A stretch of DNA of 64,000 nucleotides from Metapseudomonas boanensis. GTDB taxonomy: Bacteria; Pseudomonadota; Gammaproteobacteria; Pseudomonadales; Pseudomonadaceae. Below the pieces are notes generated by a model. It had not been told where the DNA came from and searched no databases. It worked only from the letters and a program-made list of their open reading frames with translations. Each line of letters begins with the position of its first letter. The first letter of the stretch is position 1. Location: positions 304,238-368,237 of the forward strand of contig NZ_JAGTIS010000004.1 in the NCBI RefSeq assembly GCF_018704125.1, in the 5' to 3' direction. A program made the translations under genes and the position numbers. This document shows, in pieces, positions 55,889 through 64,000 of the stretch.

Positions 55889-58285
55889 CTAATGCGTGCT
55901 GATTCGCTCCTTGGAATCAGTCTCGCGCTTGTCATCCTTTGCAACCATCTCCGGAGCCGCATCGGGCAAGGGCTCCGGGGCGTATTGCAGCGCAATTTGC
56001 AGGACTTCGTCAATCCATTTAACGGGTTTAATGGCGAGGTCTTGCTTGATATTTTCGGGAATTTCTTTCAAATCCCGCACATTCTCTTCGGGAATGATCA
56101 CCGTCTTGATTCCACCACGATGTGCGGCCAGTAACTTCTCTTTAAGGCCACCAATCGCCAGCACCTGGCCCCGCAGCGTAATTTCGCCGGTCATTGCAAC
56201 ATCCGCCCGCACAGGAATCTGAGTCATCGCAGAAACCAGCGCCGTGCACATCCCAATACCTGCGCTCGGGCCGTCCTTGGGAGTAGCGCCCTCGGGCATA
56301 TGGATGTGAATGTCGCGCTTTTCGTGAAAATCAGCAGGTATTCCCAGACTTTTCGCACGGCTGCGGACAACTGTCAGAGCCGCTGTGATCGACTCGGCCA
56401 TGACATCGCCCAGAGAACCAGTCTTGGTCAGCTGCCCTTTTCCGGGAACGACGGCCGCTTCAATCGTCAGCAACTCGCCACCCACCTGAGTCCAGGCAAG
56501 GCCGGTAACCTGGCCAATCTGGTCCTGCTGCTCAGCGAGACCATAGCGATACTTACGCACGCCGAGGAAGTGCTCAAGAGATTCAGCAGTAACCTGCACC
56601 TGGAAACGCTTCTCCCGGGCATGCTCTTTCACCGCCTTGCGGCATACCTTGGCAAGCTGACGCTCCAGGCTACGCACGCCGGCCTCACGGGTGTAGTAAC
56701 GAATGATGTCGCGTATCGCCGCTTCATCGAACTCCACCTCGCCCTTCTTCAGTCCATTGGCCTTGGTCTGCTTGGGCGCCAGGTACTTGACCGCGATATT
56801 GACTTTCTCATCTTCCGTGTAACCCGGCAGCCGAATCACCTCCATGCGGTCCAGCAGGGGAGCTGGAATATTCATGGAGTTGGCGGTGCAGAGGAACATC
56901 ACATCCGATAAGTCGTAGTCGACCTCTAGATAATGGTCGTTGAAGTTATGGTTCTGTTCGGGGTCGAGCACTTCCAGCAGAGCCGATGCTGGATCACCAC
57001 GCATATCGCTGCCCATCTTGTCGATCTCGTCAAGGAGGAACAGCGGATTGCGCACACCAACTTTGGTCATCTTCTGGATCAGGCGACCCGGCATCGAACC
57101 GATATAGGTACGGCGATGGCCACGGATTTCAGCCTCGTCCCGCACACCGCCAAGCGCCATACGCACGAATTTCCGATTGGTTGCCCGCGCAATGGATTCG
57201 GCCAACGAAGTCTTGCCGACGCCGGGCGGACCAACAAGGCAAAGGACCGGGCCCTTGACCTTTTTCACACGCTTCTGGACAGCGAGGTACTCAAGGATAC
57301 GTTCCTTGACCTCTTCCAGCCCGTAATGATCTGCATCGAGAATGTCTTCGGCCTTGGCCAGGTCGAGACGGACTTTGCTCTCCGCCTTCCACGGCACATT
57401 GACCAACCAGTCGATGTACGAGCGCACAACCGTCGCTTCGGCAGACATCGGCGACATCTGCTTGAGCTTGTTGAGCTCGGCAATGGCCTTGGCCATGGCC
57501 TCTTTGGTCAGGCCTGCATTATCGATCCGTTTTTTCAGCTCCTCGACTTCGTTATGGCCTTCGTCGATATCGCCCAGCTCTTTCTGAATGGCCTTCATCT
57601 GCTCATTCAGGTAGTACTCCCGCTGGCTGCGCTCCATCTGCTTCTTGACGCGACCACGGATACGTTTCTCGACCTGCAGCAGATCGATTTCTGCATCCAA
57701 CAGAGCCAGAACGTGCTCAACACGCTCAGAGAGCTCAGTCAGCTCTAGAATCTCTTGCTTTTGCTCGATCTTCAGCGCCATGTGGGCCGCCATGGTATCA
57801 ACCAGGCGACCAGGCTCATCAATGCTGTTCAGCGAAGAAAGGACCTCGGAAGGCACCTTCTTGCCCAGTTGGACATACTGCTCAAACTGACTGAGCAGGC
57901 TGCGAATGAACACTTCAGACTCGCGTTCGCCAGCATCAACTTCGTCGATCAGGCTGACTTCTGCGCGGCAATGGCCATCGACCTCGATGAATCGATCGAT
58001 GGCACCACGTTGCTCGCCCTCGACCAGGACCTTGACGGTGCCATCGGGCAATTTCAGGAGTTGCAGCACAGTCGCCACGGTACCCATGCGATACAGGGCA
58101 TCTTCGCCTGGATCGTCATCAGCCGGATTCCGCTGTGCCACCAGAAGAATCTGTTTGTCCCCGGTCATCGCGGCTTCCAGCGCCTCGATCGACTTCTCAC
58201 GCCCCACGAACAGAGGGATGACCATATGCGGATAAACCACAACATCACGCAATGGCAGGAGAGGTAATTCGACGGTTGTCTTCAT
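55889..58285 (-). CDS. lon: ATP-dependent protease Lon
   Basis: The 798-residue protein has the Lon substrate-binding N domain (about 8-205), a coiled helical region, the AAA+ module with Walker [11 protein letters not shown] (about 355) and Walker [12 protein letters not shown], and the protease domain with catalytic Ser in [11 protein letters not shown] (about 677) and Lys in [12 protein letters not shown] (about 720). It degrades misfolded and regulatory proteins. A sigma-32-type promoter precedes it. The C-terminus has a charged tail, [15 protein letters not shown]. Confidence 0.97.
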   Translation of the reverse strand: MKTTVELPLLPLRDVVVYPHMVIPLFVGREKSIEALEAAMTGDKQILLVAQRNPADDDPGEDALYRMGTVATVLQLLKLPDGTVKVLVEGEQRGAIDRFIEVDGHCRAEVSLIDEVDAGERESEVFIRSLLSQFEQYVQLGKKVPSEVLSSLNSIDEPGRLVDTMAAHMALKIEQKQEILELTELSERVEHVLALLDAEIDLLQVEKRIRGRVKKQMERSQREYYLNEQMKAIQKELGDIDEGHNEVEELKKRIDNAGLTKEAMAKAIAELNKLKQMSPMSAEATVVRSYIDWLVNVPWKAESKVRLDLAKAEDILDADHYGLEEVKERILEYLAVQKRVKKVKGPVLCLVGPPGVGKTSLAESIARATNRKFVRMALGGVRDEAEIRGHRRTYIGSMPGRLIQKMTKVGVRNPLFLLDEIDKMGSDMRGDPASALLEVLDPEQNHNFNDHYLEVDYDLSDVMFLCTANSMNIPAPLLDRMEVIRLPGYTEDEKVNIAVKYLAPKQTKANGLKKGEVEFDEAAIRDIIRYYTREAGVRSLERQLAKVCRKAVKEHAREKRFQVQVTAESLEHFLGVRKYRYGLAEQQDQIGQVTGLAWTQVGGELLTIEAAVVPGKGQLTKTGSLGDVMAESITAALTVVRSRAKSLGIPADFHEKRDIHIHMPEGATPKDGPSAGIGMCTALVSAMTQIPVRADVAMTGEITLRGQVLAIGGLKEKLLAAHRGGIKTVIIPEENVRDLKEIPENIKQDLAIKPVKWIDEVLQIALQYAPEPLPDAAPEMVAKDDKRETDSKERISTH

Positions 58286-58343
58286 GGTATCAGCTCTACG
58301 GCGGCCCTCGGGCCGTAAACAGATGGGAGAACCCTTGGCCCTA

Positions 58344-58372
58344 AGATGGGGTTAGGACCAAGAAAAAACAAG
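58344..58372 (-). promoter_or_regulatory. Sigma-32-type heat-shock promoter of lon
   Basis: On the minus strand CTTGTT (58372-58367) and CCCCATCT (58351-58344) are 15 bases apart, matching the sigma-32 pattern CTTGAA-N13-17-CCCCAT. It lies about 60 bases upstream of the lon start. Confidence 0.75.
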
Positions 58373-58391
58373 CATTGCGGCAGGAAATACA

Positions 58392-58411
58392 AAGGGGCCC
58401 GTAGGCCCCTT
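58392..58411 (-). terminator. Terminator after clpX
   Basis: AAGGGGCC / GGCCCCTT forms an eight-bp stem with a four-base loop, eight bases past the clpX stop, followed on the minus strand by TTGTATTTCC. It separates clpX from the lon promoter. Confidence 0.75.
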
Positions 58412-58418
58412 CGTTCCA

Positions 58419-59699
58419 TCAAGCGTCTGGCGCCGCCTTGGCAGGCTGCTCGTTGTTCTCGTAAATCAATAATGGCTTGGAAGAGCCCTCAATCACGCTC
58501 TCATCAATAACCACTTTGCTTACTTCTGTTTGCGAGGGAATTTCGTACATGGTGTCGAGCAGAATGCCCTCAAGAATTGAGCGCAGACCACGCGCACCCG
58601 TCTTGCGCTCAAGCGCACGATGGGCTACGGCCTTCAGCGCATCTGGACGGAACTCCAGATCCACACCCTCCATCTCGAACAGCTTGGCGTACTGCTTGGT
58701 CAGCGCATTCTTGGGCTCAGTGAGAATCTGCATCAGGGCAGCTTCATCAAGCTCGTCCAAAGTCGCGATGACCGGTAGCCGGCCAACGAATTCCGGAATC
58801 AGGCCGAACTTGACCAGGTCTTCCGGCTCGACTTCGCGCAAGGCTTCGCCAACTTTCTTGCCAAGGTCCTTACTGCGGACTTCGGCGTTGAAACCAATGC
58901 CGCCCCGGGTGGAACGATTCTGGATGACCTTTTCCAGGCCAGCGAACGCCCCACCACAGATGAACAGGATGTTGCGAGTGTCGACTTGAAGGAATTCCTG
59001 CTGAGGGTGCTTGCGCCCGCCTTGCGGAGGGACAGAAGCCACAGTGCCTTCGATCAGCTTCAGCAGTGCCTGCTGCACGCCCTCTCCCGACACGTCTCGA
59101 GTAATCGAGGGGTTGTCGGACTTACGGGAAATCTTGTCGATCTCGTCGATGTAGACGATACCCATCTGGGCCTTTTCGACATCGTAGTCGCACTTCTGCA
59201 GGAGCTTTTGAATGATGTTCTCGACATCTTCGCCGACATAACCCGCTTCGGTCAGCGTGGTAGCGTCAGCGATGGTGAACGGGACATTGAGCAGCCGAGC
59301 GAGCGTCTCAGCAAGCAACGTTTTACCGGAGCCGGTAGGTCCGATCAGCAAAATGTTGCTCTTGCCCAGTTCGACGTCATCTTTCTTGTCGCGCTGATTG
59401 AGACGCTTGTAGTGGTTGTACACCGCTACCGCCAGCACCTTCTTTGCACGCTCCTGGCCAATGACGTATTGATCAAGGATGGTACGGATTTCTTTGGGCG
59501 CAGGTAGCTTGTGCGCGCTGCTTTCTGCCTGGGCCTCTTGCACCTCCTCGCGGATGATGTCGTTGCACAGGTCCACGCACTCGTCGCAGATAAAGACCGA
59601 GGGGCCGGCAATCAGTTTGCGTACTTCGTGCTGGCTTTTGCCGCAGAAGGAGCAATAAAGCAGCTTGCCGTTGTCCTCGCCATTGCGGGTGTCAGTCAT
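58419..59699 (-). CDS. clpX: ClpX, ATPase of the ClpXP protease
   Basis: The 426-residue protein has the N-terminal zinc-binding domain (CSFCGKSQ and CDECVDLC, about 16-42) and the AAA+ module with Walker [11 protein letters not shown] (about 121), Walker [11 protein letters not shown] and a pore-loop GYVGED. The IGF-type loop that docks on ClpP is expected in the middle region; [10 protein letters not shown] is present. It unfolds tagged proteins for ClpP. ATG 59699 is the family start; clpP lies 108 bases upstream in the same direction. Confidence 0.97.
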   Translation of the reverse strand: MTDTRNGEDNGKLLYCSFCGKSQHEVRKLIAGPSVFICDECVDLCNDIIREEVQEAQAESSAHKLPAPKEIRTILDQYVIGQERAKKVLAVAVYNHYKRLNQRDKKDDVELGKSNILLIGPTGSGKTLLAETLARLLNVPFTIADATTLTEAGYVGEDVENIIQKLLQKCDYDVEKAQMGIVYIDEIDKISRKSDNPSITRDVSGEGVQQALLKLIEGTVASVPPQGGRKHPQQEFLQVDTRNILFICGGAFAGLEKVIQNRSTRGGIGFNAEVRSKDLGKKVGEALREVEPEDLVKFGLIPEFVGRLPVIATLDELDEAALMQILTEPKNALTKQYAKLFEMEGVDLEFRPDALKAVAHRALERKTGARGLRSILEGILLDTMYEIPSQTEVSKVVIDESVIEGSSKPLLIYENNEQPAKAAPDA

Positions 59700-59769
59700 T
59701 CGATCGATCCAATCGGGTAGGCATGAAACACAAGATGAAGGCAAATGCGGGCATTTTCAACCCCGCGAA

Positions 59770-59791
59770 GCGGCCGGATATTTCCGGCCGC
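59770..59791 (-). terminator. Hairpin between clpP and clpX
   Basis: GCGGCCGG / CCGGCCGC forms an eight-bp stem with a six-base loop, 17 bases past the clpP stop. There is no T run after it, so it may only attenuate read-through into clpX. Confidence 0.5.
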
Positions 59792-59807
59792 GGCATTGCG
59801 GAAGGAC

Positions 59808-60449
59808 TTAGCCGGCCAACTGGCGCTTGCTGAGAACCTGGTCGATGAGCCCGTACTTGACGGCGTCGTCGCCACTCATGAAGTTGTCACGGTCCGTGTC
59901 GCGGGCAATGACGTCGATCGGCTGGCCAGTATGGTCGGCCAGAATCTTGTTCAAGCGCTCGCGGATAGTGAGAATTTCACGGGCATGGATCTCGATATCC
60001 GAGGCCTGCCCCTGGAATCCGCCCAACGGCTGATGAATCATCATCCGCGAGTGCGGTAGACAGTAACGCTTGCCGGCAGCACCACCAGCGAGCAACAACG
60101 CCCCCATGCTGCAAGCCTGACCGATACAGATGGTCGAGACATCAGGCTTGATGAACTGCATGGTGTCGTAGATCGACATACCAGCCGTCACCGAGCCACC
60201 GGGTGAATTGATATAGAGATGGATGTCCTTGTCTGGGTTCTCGGCCTCGAGGAATAGGAGCTGCGCGACGACCAAGTTGGCCATGAAGTCCTCCACGGGT
60301 CCAACCAGGAAGATCACACGCTCCTTCAACAGGCGCGAATAGATGTCGTAGGCGCGCTCGCCACGGGCAGACTGCTCAATGACCATCGGCACCAGGCCGC
60401 CGGCAGCTTGGATGTCAGGCATTTGCTGCATATAAGAATTGCGGGACAT
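59808..60449 (-). CDS. clpP: ClpP protease subunit
   Basis: The 213-residue serine protease has the triad Ser in [14 protein letters not shown] (about 111), His in [14 protein letters not shown] (about 136) and Asp in [10 protein letters not shown] (about 185). The first 14 or so residues ([14 protein letters not shown]) form a propeptide. It forms the 14-subunit chamber used with ClpX and ClpA. It lies between tig and clpX as in most proteobacteria. Confidence 0.97.
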   Translation of the reverse strand: MSRNSYMQQMPDIQAAGGLVPMVIEQSARGERAYDIYSRLLKERVIFLVGPVEDFMANLVVAQLLFLEAENPDKDIHLYINSPGGSVTAGMSIYDTMQFIKPDVSTICIGQACSMGALLLAGGAAGKRYCLPHSRMMIHQPLGGFQGQASDIEIHAREILTIRERLNKILADHTGQPIDVIARDTDRDNFMSGDDAVKYGLIDQVLSKRQLAG

Positions 60450-60494
60450 GTCCTGCGATCACTCCCTAATTAAATAGTCATGTCTCAAAGACGC

Positions 60495-60519
60495 ATAAGC
60501 CAGCTCGAGGCTGGCTTAT
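60495..60519 (-). terminator. Hairpin between tig and clpP
   Basis: ATAAGCCAGC / GCTGGCTTAT forms a perfect 10-bp stem with a five-base loop, 25 bases past the tig stop. The downstream minus-strand sequence GCGTCTTTGAG is only weakly T-rich, so partial read-through into clpP is likely. Confidence 0.6.
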
Positions 60520-60544
60520 GGTGTATTCGAACGAGGTGGAACAA

Positions 60545-61855
60545 TCAGTCGGCTACTGGAGCTTCCGCCGGCTTGACTGCATCTTCGTAGGAAACCGCTT
60601 TGTCGGTTACGTTGGCCTTCTGCAGGACAGTATCTACAACTTGTTCTTCCAGCACAACCGAACGAACCTCGTTCAGCTGCTGGTCGTTCTTGTAGTACCA
60701 GGCCACGACTTGTTCCGGCTCCTGATAAGCCGACGCCATTTCTTCGATCAGCTCACGCACACGAGCTTCGTCAGGCTTCAGCTCGAACTGCTTGACGACT
60801 TCAGCCACGATCAGACCCAGCACGACGCGGCGCTTGGCCTGCTCTTCGAACAGTTCAGCTGGCAGTTGTTCAGGATTGATGTTGCCACCAAACTGCTGAA
60901 CGGCCTGAACGCGCAGACGGTTCACTTCGTTACCGATCAGAGCCTTGGGTACTTCGACCGGGTTGGCAGCCAGCAGGCCGTCCATTACCTGGTTCTTGAC
61001 CTTGGACTTGATAGCCTGACGCAGCTCGCGCTCCATGTTCTTGCGAACCTCGGCACGGAAACCATCCAGACCGCCTTCCTTGATACCGAACAGAGTGAAG
61101 AACTCATCGTTCAGCTCAGGAAGCTGCGGCGCAGATACGCTGTTCACGGTAACGGTGAACTCAGCGGTCTTGCCGGCTAGATCCAGGTTCTGGTAGTCAG
61201 CCGGGAAGGTCGGATTGATCACGCGCTCTTCACCAGCCTTGACGCCAACCAAGGCATCTTCAAAGCCCGGAATCATGCGGCCGGAGCCCAGCACCAGCAG
61301 GGTGCCCTTGGCGGAGCCACCAGCGAAGGCTTCGCCATCGATCTTACCGACGAAGTCGATGTTCAACTGGTCGCCATTCTCGGCGGCACGTTCAACACCT
61401 TCGAAACGGGTGTTCTGCTTGCGCAGGATATCCAGCATGTTGTCGACATCAGCATCCCCAACTTCAGCCTGCAGGCGCTCGATGGCGATGCCGTCAAAGC
61501 CAGCAACCTGGAATTCGGGGAACACTTCGAAGATGGCCACGTACTCCAGGTCCTTGCCCTTCTCGAACACTTTCGGCTCGACGGCAGGCTGGCCAGCCGG
61601 ATTCAGCTTCTGCTCGACGACCGCCTCATAGAAGGAAGACTGGATCAGGTCACCCAGGACTTCCTGACGAGCGGAGTCCTCGAAGCGCTGACGAATCACG
61701 CTCATCGGTACCTTACCCGGACGGAAACCGGCAACCTTGGCGCGACGGGCAGTCTGCTGCAGGCGCTTGGTCACTTCGTTCTCGACGCGCTCGGCCGGCA
61801 CGCCGATGGTCATGCGGCGCTCAAGAGCGGAGGTGCTTTCTACAGAAACTTGCAT
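60545..61855 (-). CDS. tig: Trigger factor
   Basis: The 436-residue protein starts [20 protein letters not shown]. It has the ribosome-binding domain with the signature [16 protein letters not shown] (about 44-60), a central FKBP-like peptidyl-prolyl isomerase domain (about 155-240, with [18 protein letters not shown]) and a C-terminal helical chaperone domain. It binds nascent chains at the ribosome exit. ATG 61855 is the family start; the frame open to 61873 is rejected. A possible promoter (TAGAAT near 61921) lies upstream. Confidence 0.97.
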   Translation of the reverse strand: MQVSVESTSALERRMTIGVPAERVENEVTKRLQQTARRAKVAGFRPGKVPMSVIRQRFEDSARQEVLGDLIQSSFYEAVVEQKLNPAGQPAVEPKVFEKGKDLEYVAIFEVFPEFQVAGFDGIAIERLQAEVGDADVDNMLDILRKQNTRFEGVERAAENGDQLNIDFVGKIDGEAFAGGSAKGTLLVLGSGRMIPGFEDALVGVKAGEERVINPTFPADYQNLDLAGKTAEFTVTVNSVSAPQLPELNDEFFTLFGIKEGGLDGFRAEVRKNMERELRQAIKSKVKNQVMDGLLAANPVEVPKALIGNEVNRLRVQAVQQFGGNINPEQLPAELFEEQAKRRVVLGLIVAEVVKQFELKPDEARVRELIEEMASAYQEPEQVVAWYYKNDQQLNEVRSVVLEEQVVDTVLQKANVTDKAVSYEDAVKPAEAPVAD

Positions 61856-61991
61856 GGATATTCCTCGTTGCACAGACGTTAGCCGGCCGTTCCGGCCCCA
61901 GAATCAAGGGCATGCATTCTAGTGGGTCGAAATGAAGAAGTCACCCAGCAGAAACAGCCGGCAAAACGAAGAGATAAGAATATGAGAAAGG

Positions 61992-62076
61992 TGGTGCGGA
62001 CGGAGAGACTCGAACTCTCACGCCTTGCGGCGCTGGAACCTAAATCCAGTGTGTCTACCAATTCCACCACGTCCGC
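61992..62076 (-). tRNA. tRNA-Leu (anticodon TAG)
   Basis: The 85-base gene has acceptor GCGGACG/CGTCCGC, anticodon stem CTGGA/TCCAG with loop TTTAGGT (anticodon TAG), a long variable arm (class II) GCGCCGCAAGGCG, a T arm GAGTTCGAGTCTC and encoded CCA. Confidence 0.95.
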
Positions 62077-62094
62077 GGAGGCAACGCTTGAAAC

Positions 62095-62125
62095 GAAAGC
62101 GCCAGGCTCTAGGCCTGGCGCTTTC
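62095..62125 (-). terminator. Strong hairpin between tRNA-His and tRNA-Leu
   Basis: A perfect 13-bp stem (GAAAGCGCCAGGC / GCCTGGCGCTTTC) with a five-base loop sits eight bases after the tRNA-His 3' end, with GTTTC following on the minus strand. It may partly terminate the tRNA transcript or serve as a processing site before tRNA-Leu. Confidence 0.6.
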
Positions 62126-62132
62126 TCGAATA

Positions 62133-62209
62133 TGGGGTGGACGATGGGAATCGAACCCACGACACCAGGAGCCACAATCCTGTGCTCTACCAACTGAGCT
62201 ACGCCCACC
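62133..62209 (-). tRNA. tRNA-His (anticodon GTG)
   Basis: The 77-base gene begins GGTGGGCG with the extra 5' G typical of tRNA-His, has anticodon loop TTGTGGC (anticodon GTG), a T arm GGGTTCGATTCCC and encoded CCA. Confidence 0.95.
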
Positions 62210-62241
62210 ATATTGCGTTTGCTTGCGCCTAAGCTGCCAAA

Positions 62242-62318
62242 TGGCACGCCCGGCAGGACTCGAACCTGCGACCATCCGCTTAGAAGGCGGATGCTCTATC
62301 CAGCTGAGCTACGGGCGC
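62242..62318 (-). tRNA. tRNA-Arg (anticodon TCT)
   Basis: The 77-base gene begins GCGCCCGTAGCTCAGCTGG, has anticodon stem TCCGC/GCGGA with loop CTTCTAA (anticodon TCT), a T arm AGGTTCGAGTCCT and encoded CCA. It is the first gene of the Arg-His-Leu cluster. Confidence 0.95.
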
Positions 62319-62420
62319 TTAAATCTGCAGGCAGACTATAAAGCATCGGCTTCGAAAGAATCAGGAGATTCAGTCTTGCCGTCTTACCCAGCGACTGGCT
62401 GTGCTCGACAAGCGGGGCGC

Positions 62421-62449
62421 ATGTTATCGACACACCTACACCCCGTCAA
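62421..62449 (-). promoter_or_regulatory. Promoter of the tRNA Arg-His-Leu cluster
   Basis: On the minus strand TTGACG (62449-62444) and TAACAT (62426-62421) are 17 bases apart, with an AT-rich run upstream (AAATTT, poly-T) that could act as an UP element. It lies about 100 bases before tRNA-Arg. Confidence 0.65.
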
Positions 62450-62580
62450 CAGAAAATTTAAAAAAAATCAGAAAGATAAAGGAGTTACGGGAAAATGCTG
62501 ACCAGCCGCCTTTGCCCGCAGGGCCCGCCATGCGAGAATAAGCGCCCTTTTTAGGCCTTCCCGATGGTTAATCTAGCGTC

Positions 62581-63435
62581 ATGACCGCACAACTGATCGA
62601 CGGCAAAACGATCGCCGCCCGCCTCCGCCAGCAGATAGCCCAACGCGTCATTGAGCGCCGCCAGCAAGGTCTGCGCATCCCCGGACTCGCGGTAATCCTG
62701 GTTGGCAGCGATCCCGCCTCGCAAGTCTACGTTGCCCACAAGCGCAAGGATTGCGAGGAAGTCGGCTTTCTGTCCCAAGCCCATGATCTCCCGGCCAGCA
62801 CCGACCAAGCAGAACTCCTCGCACTGATCGGCCGACTCAATGAGGACCCCGCCATCGACGGCATCCTCGTGCAGCTTCCGCTGCCCGAGCATCTTGATGC
62901 TTCGCAATTGCTGGAGCACATTCGCCCCGACAAAGATGTCGACGGCTTTCATCCTTATAACGTTGGCCGACTCGCCCAGCGCATACCGCTGCTGCGCCCA
63001 TGCACCCCCAAGGGCATCATGACCCTCCTGGAAAGCACCGGCGCGAACCTTTATGGAATGAACGCCGTGGTGGTGGGTGCATCGAACATCGTTGGCCGCC
63101 CAATGGCTCTGGAACTGCTTCTGGCAGGCTGTACCGTAACCGTCACCCACCGCTTCACCAAGGACCTGGCCGGCCACGTGGCCAATGCTGACCTTGTGGT
63201 AGTGGCCGTAGGAAAGCCCGGCCTGGTCAAAGGCGAATGGATCAAGCCTGGCGCGATTGTCATTGATGTCGGCATCAACCGCCAGGAAGATGGCAAACTG
63301 GTTGGCGACGTGGAGTACGACATCGCCGAGCAGCGTGCAGGGTGGATTACCCCGGTTCCAGGCGGTGTTGGCCCAATGACCCGCGCCTGCCTGCTAGAAA
63401 ACACCCTCTACGCAGCCGAAACGCTCCACGCCTGA
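62581..63435 (+). CDS. folD: Bifunctional methylenetetrahydrofolate dehydrogenase/cyclohydrolase FolD
   Basis: The 284-residue protein has the catalytic Lys in [13 protein letters not shown] (about 56), [13 protein letters not shown] (about 97), [16 protein letters not shown] and the NADP-binding [17 protein letters not shown] (about 163-179), ending [18 protein letters not shown]. It interconverts methylene-, methenyl- and formyl-tetrahydrofolate for purine and formyl-Met-tRNA synthesis. It diverges from the tRNA cluster and ends at a terminator. Confidence 0.97.
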   Translation: MTAQLIDGKTIAARLRQQIAQRVIERRQQGLRIPGLAVILVGSDPASQVYVAHKRKDCEEVGFLSQAHDLPASTDQAELLALIGRLNEDPAIDGILVQLPLPEHLDASQLLEHIRPDKDVDGFHPYNVGRLAQRIPLLRPCTPKGIMTLLESTGANLYGMNAVVVGASNIVGRPMALELLLAGCTVTVTHRFTKDLAGHVANADLVVVAVGKPGLVKGEWIKPGAIVIDVGINRQEDGKLVGDVEYDIAEQRAGWITPVPGGVGPMTRACLLENTLYAAETLHA

Positions 63436-63453
63436 CGGGACAAGCGCCACAAA

Positions 63454-63477
63454 ATGGCCGCTGGATGCGGCCTTTTT
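63454..63477 (+). terminator. Terminator of folD
   Basis: GGCCGC / GCGGCC forms a six-bp stem with a five-base loop followed by five T residues, 20 bases past the folD stop. Confidence 0.8.
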
Positions 63478-63479
63478 CG

Positions 63480-63760
63480 TGGTGCCGACGGATTACCGGG
63501 CAAGGCGGCTTTGATCTTCTTGAAGCCGGGGCCACTGCCCTGGCAGGCGCAGAAGATCCGCTTATCACCGTGATTCGATTCTTTATGCCCTCTGCACAGA
63601 CCAACGCAAGCAGTTGAGAATGTCGCACCAATCGTGCAAACGGCGGCACGGCGCGACCCCGGCGACACAGCGCGATAGACGATCGAGTTATGCCGGGATT
63701 GTCCGAAGCATAAGCGGGGCTCTTCGTCCTGGACCCTAGGCTGGAGAGGCCGTTTTTGTT
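63480..63760. other. Intergenic region after folD, no gene supported
   Basis: Between the folD terminator and the REP composite there is no frame with a good start and protein-like composition. Minus-strand frames here run through the folD terminator hairpin. CTGGACCCTAGGCTGGAG and the following GGCCGTTTTTG may be remnants of a hairpin. Confidence 0.4.
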
Positions 63761-63874
63761 TGGCTCTGTCGGCGTTAGCTGTTGCTAGCCATCAAAGGTC
63801 GGGCTGAGAGCCCTGTAGGAGCAAGGGGGACGCCGAGTTCTTGCTCGCGAAATGCGCCCGTTCGCCAGCAAGCT
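63761..63874. repeat. Composite REP element, copy 2, broken at its right end
   Basis: TGGCTCTGTC (63761-63770), GAGAGCC (63806-63812) and TGTAGGAGC (63814-63822) repeat the layout of the element at 24031, with the same spacing between the first two. GACGCCGAGTTCTTGCTCGCGAA is shared word for word. The right REP arm reaches only AGCAAGCT and then meets the end of an insertion sequence instead of the expected GCTCCTACA. Confidence 0.8.
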
Positions 63875-63878
63875 GAAC

Positions 63879-64000
63879 TGGTCAAGTAATTCTGGACACC
63901 AGTTAAGGCTTCACGCCGCCAGCCTTTCCATCGCAACTGGCGACCGATACCCGTTATAGCTATGGAGCCTGGCGGTGTTGTAGCGCGTGACGTAGCGCTG
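63879..64000 (-). mobile_element. End of an IS3-family insertion sequence
   Basis: The tail of a transposase frame (63911-64000) is followed by TAACTGGTGTCCAGAATTACTTGACCA on the minus strand, the style of an IS3-family terminal repeat. The element's end is near 63879, right against the REP composite. The rest of it lies beyond the window, so completeness cannot be judged. Confidence 0.75.
63911..64000 (-). CDS. C-terminus of an IS3-family transposase (partial)
   Basis: The last 29 codons read QRYVTRYNTARLHSYNGYR and then SPVAMERLAA, ending TGA at 63913-63911. The 'YN..R.H...GY.SP' pattern is the end of the IS3-family integrase-type (DDE) transposase domain, OrfB. The remaining coding part lies beyond 64000. 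Confidence 0.85.
   Translation of the reverse strand, partial: QRYVTRYNTARLHSYNGYRSPVAMERLAA

Noticed and set aside
63408..63668. Minus-strand frame with FCACQGSGPGFKKIKAALPG
   Set aside because: The peptide looks partly protein-like, but the frame passes through the folD terminator and part of folD, and I see no start signal. Left open but not annotated.

Overview
The window is chromosomal DNA from a Pseudomonas species. Evidence is the high GC content, REP-type 'TGTAGGAGC...GCTCGCGAA' repeats, Pseudomonas-specific genes (fimL, cti, ldcA, DUF934 after cysI), and a gene order that, as I remember it, matches the P. aeruginosa PAO1 block from about PA1843 (metH) down to PA1796 (folD). I could not check species or strain. 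Most of the window is ordinary core genome.

Region 1 (1-4977) is a decayed integrated element at the 3' end of a tRNA-Val(GAC) gene. It holds a wrecked C5-cytosine methyltransferase gene, several small phage-type genes (some frameshifted), an excisionase-like gene, and a tyrosine integrase that has lost its start codon, its frame, a tyrosine codon and one catalytic arginine. The element should no longer move itself. A small secreted two-repeat protein (411-713, minus) is one of the few intact genes in it.

Region 2 (5162-13152) holds a PuuB-type FAD amine oxidase, a lipoprotein of peptidase C39-like fold with Ser in place of the catalytic Cys, a GlxA-type regulator, DUF1272 and HPP proteins, a truncated MFS transporter, nfuA and cti.

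Region 3 (13324-32748) starts with metH, then a repeat and an ISL3-type transposase relic, DUF1883, a two-domain lipoprotein, an RlmN-like radical SAM protein, an orphan periplasmic sugar-binding-like protein, a 37-residue membrane protein, cysI-DUF934, a TetR/hydrolase divergent pair with a clear operator, sohB, a histidine phosphatase, an SCP2 protein, an APH-like kinase, an SDR, a TauE/SafE permease and nudC.

Region 4 (32750-44025) holds fimL, a dienoyl-CoA isomerase-type gene, nhaB, ldcA, dnaQ, rnhA, a methyltransferase, gloB and mltD. Region 5 (44195-53362) has a ruined HDOD gene, then a Yej-type peptide ABC transporter operon with two tandem binding proteins, ending at fabI. Region 6 (53413-61855, all minus) is the proteostasis block tig-clpP-clpX-lon-hupB-ppiD, with a sigma-32-type promoter before lon and a structured, terminator-ended 3' region after hupB. 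Region 7 (61992-64000) has tRNA-Arg, tRNA-His and tRNA-Leu, folD, a second copy of the REP composite, and the end of an IS3-family element lying against that REP.

I see no convincing new multi-gene system. The observations most worth following are the hupB 3' structured RNA candidate, the intact secreted repeat protein inside the dead element, the heptamer expansion in the methyltransferase relic, the C39 pseudo-peptidase, and the operators at nfuA and the TetR gene.
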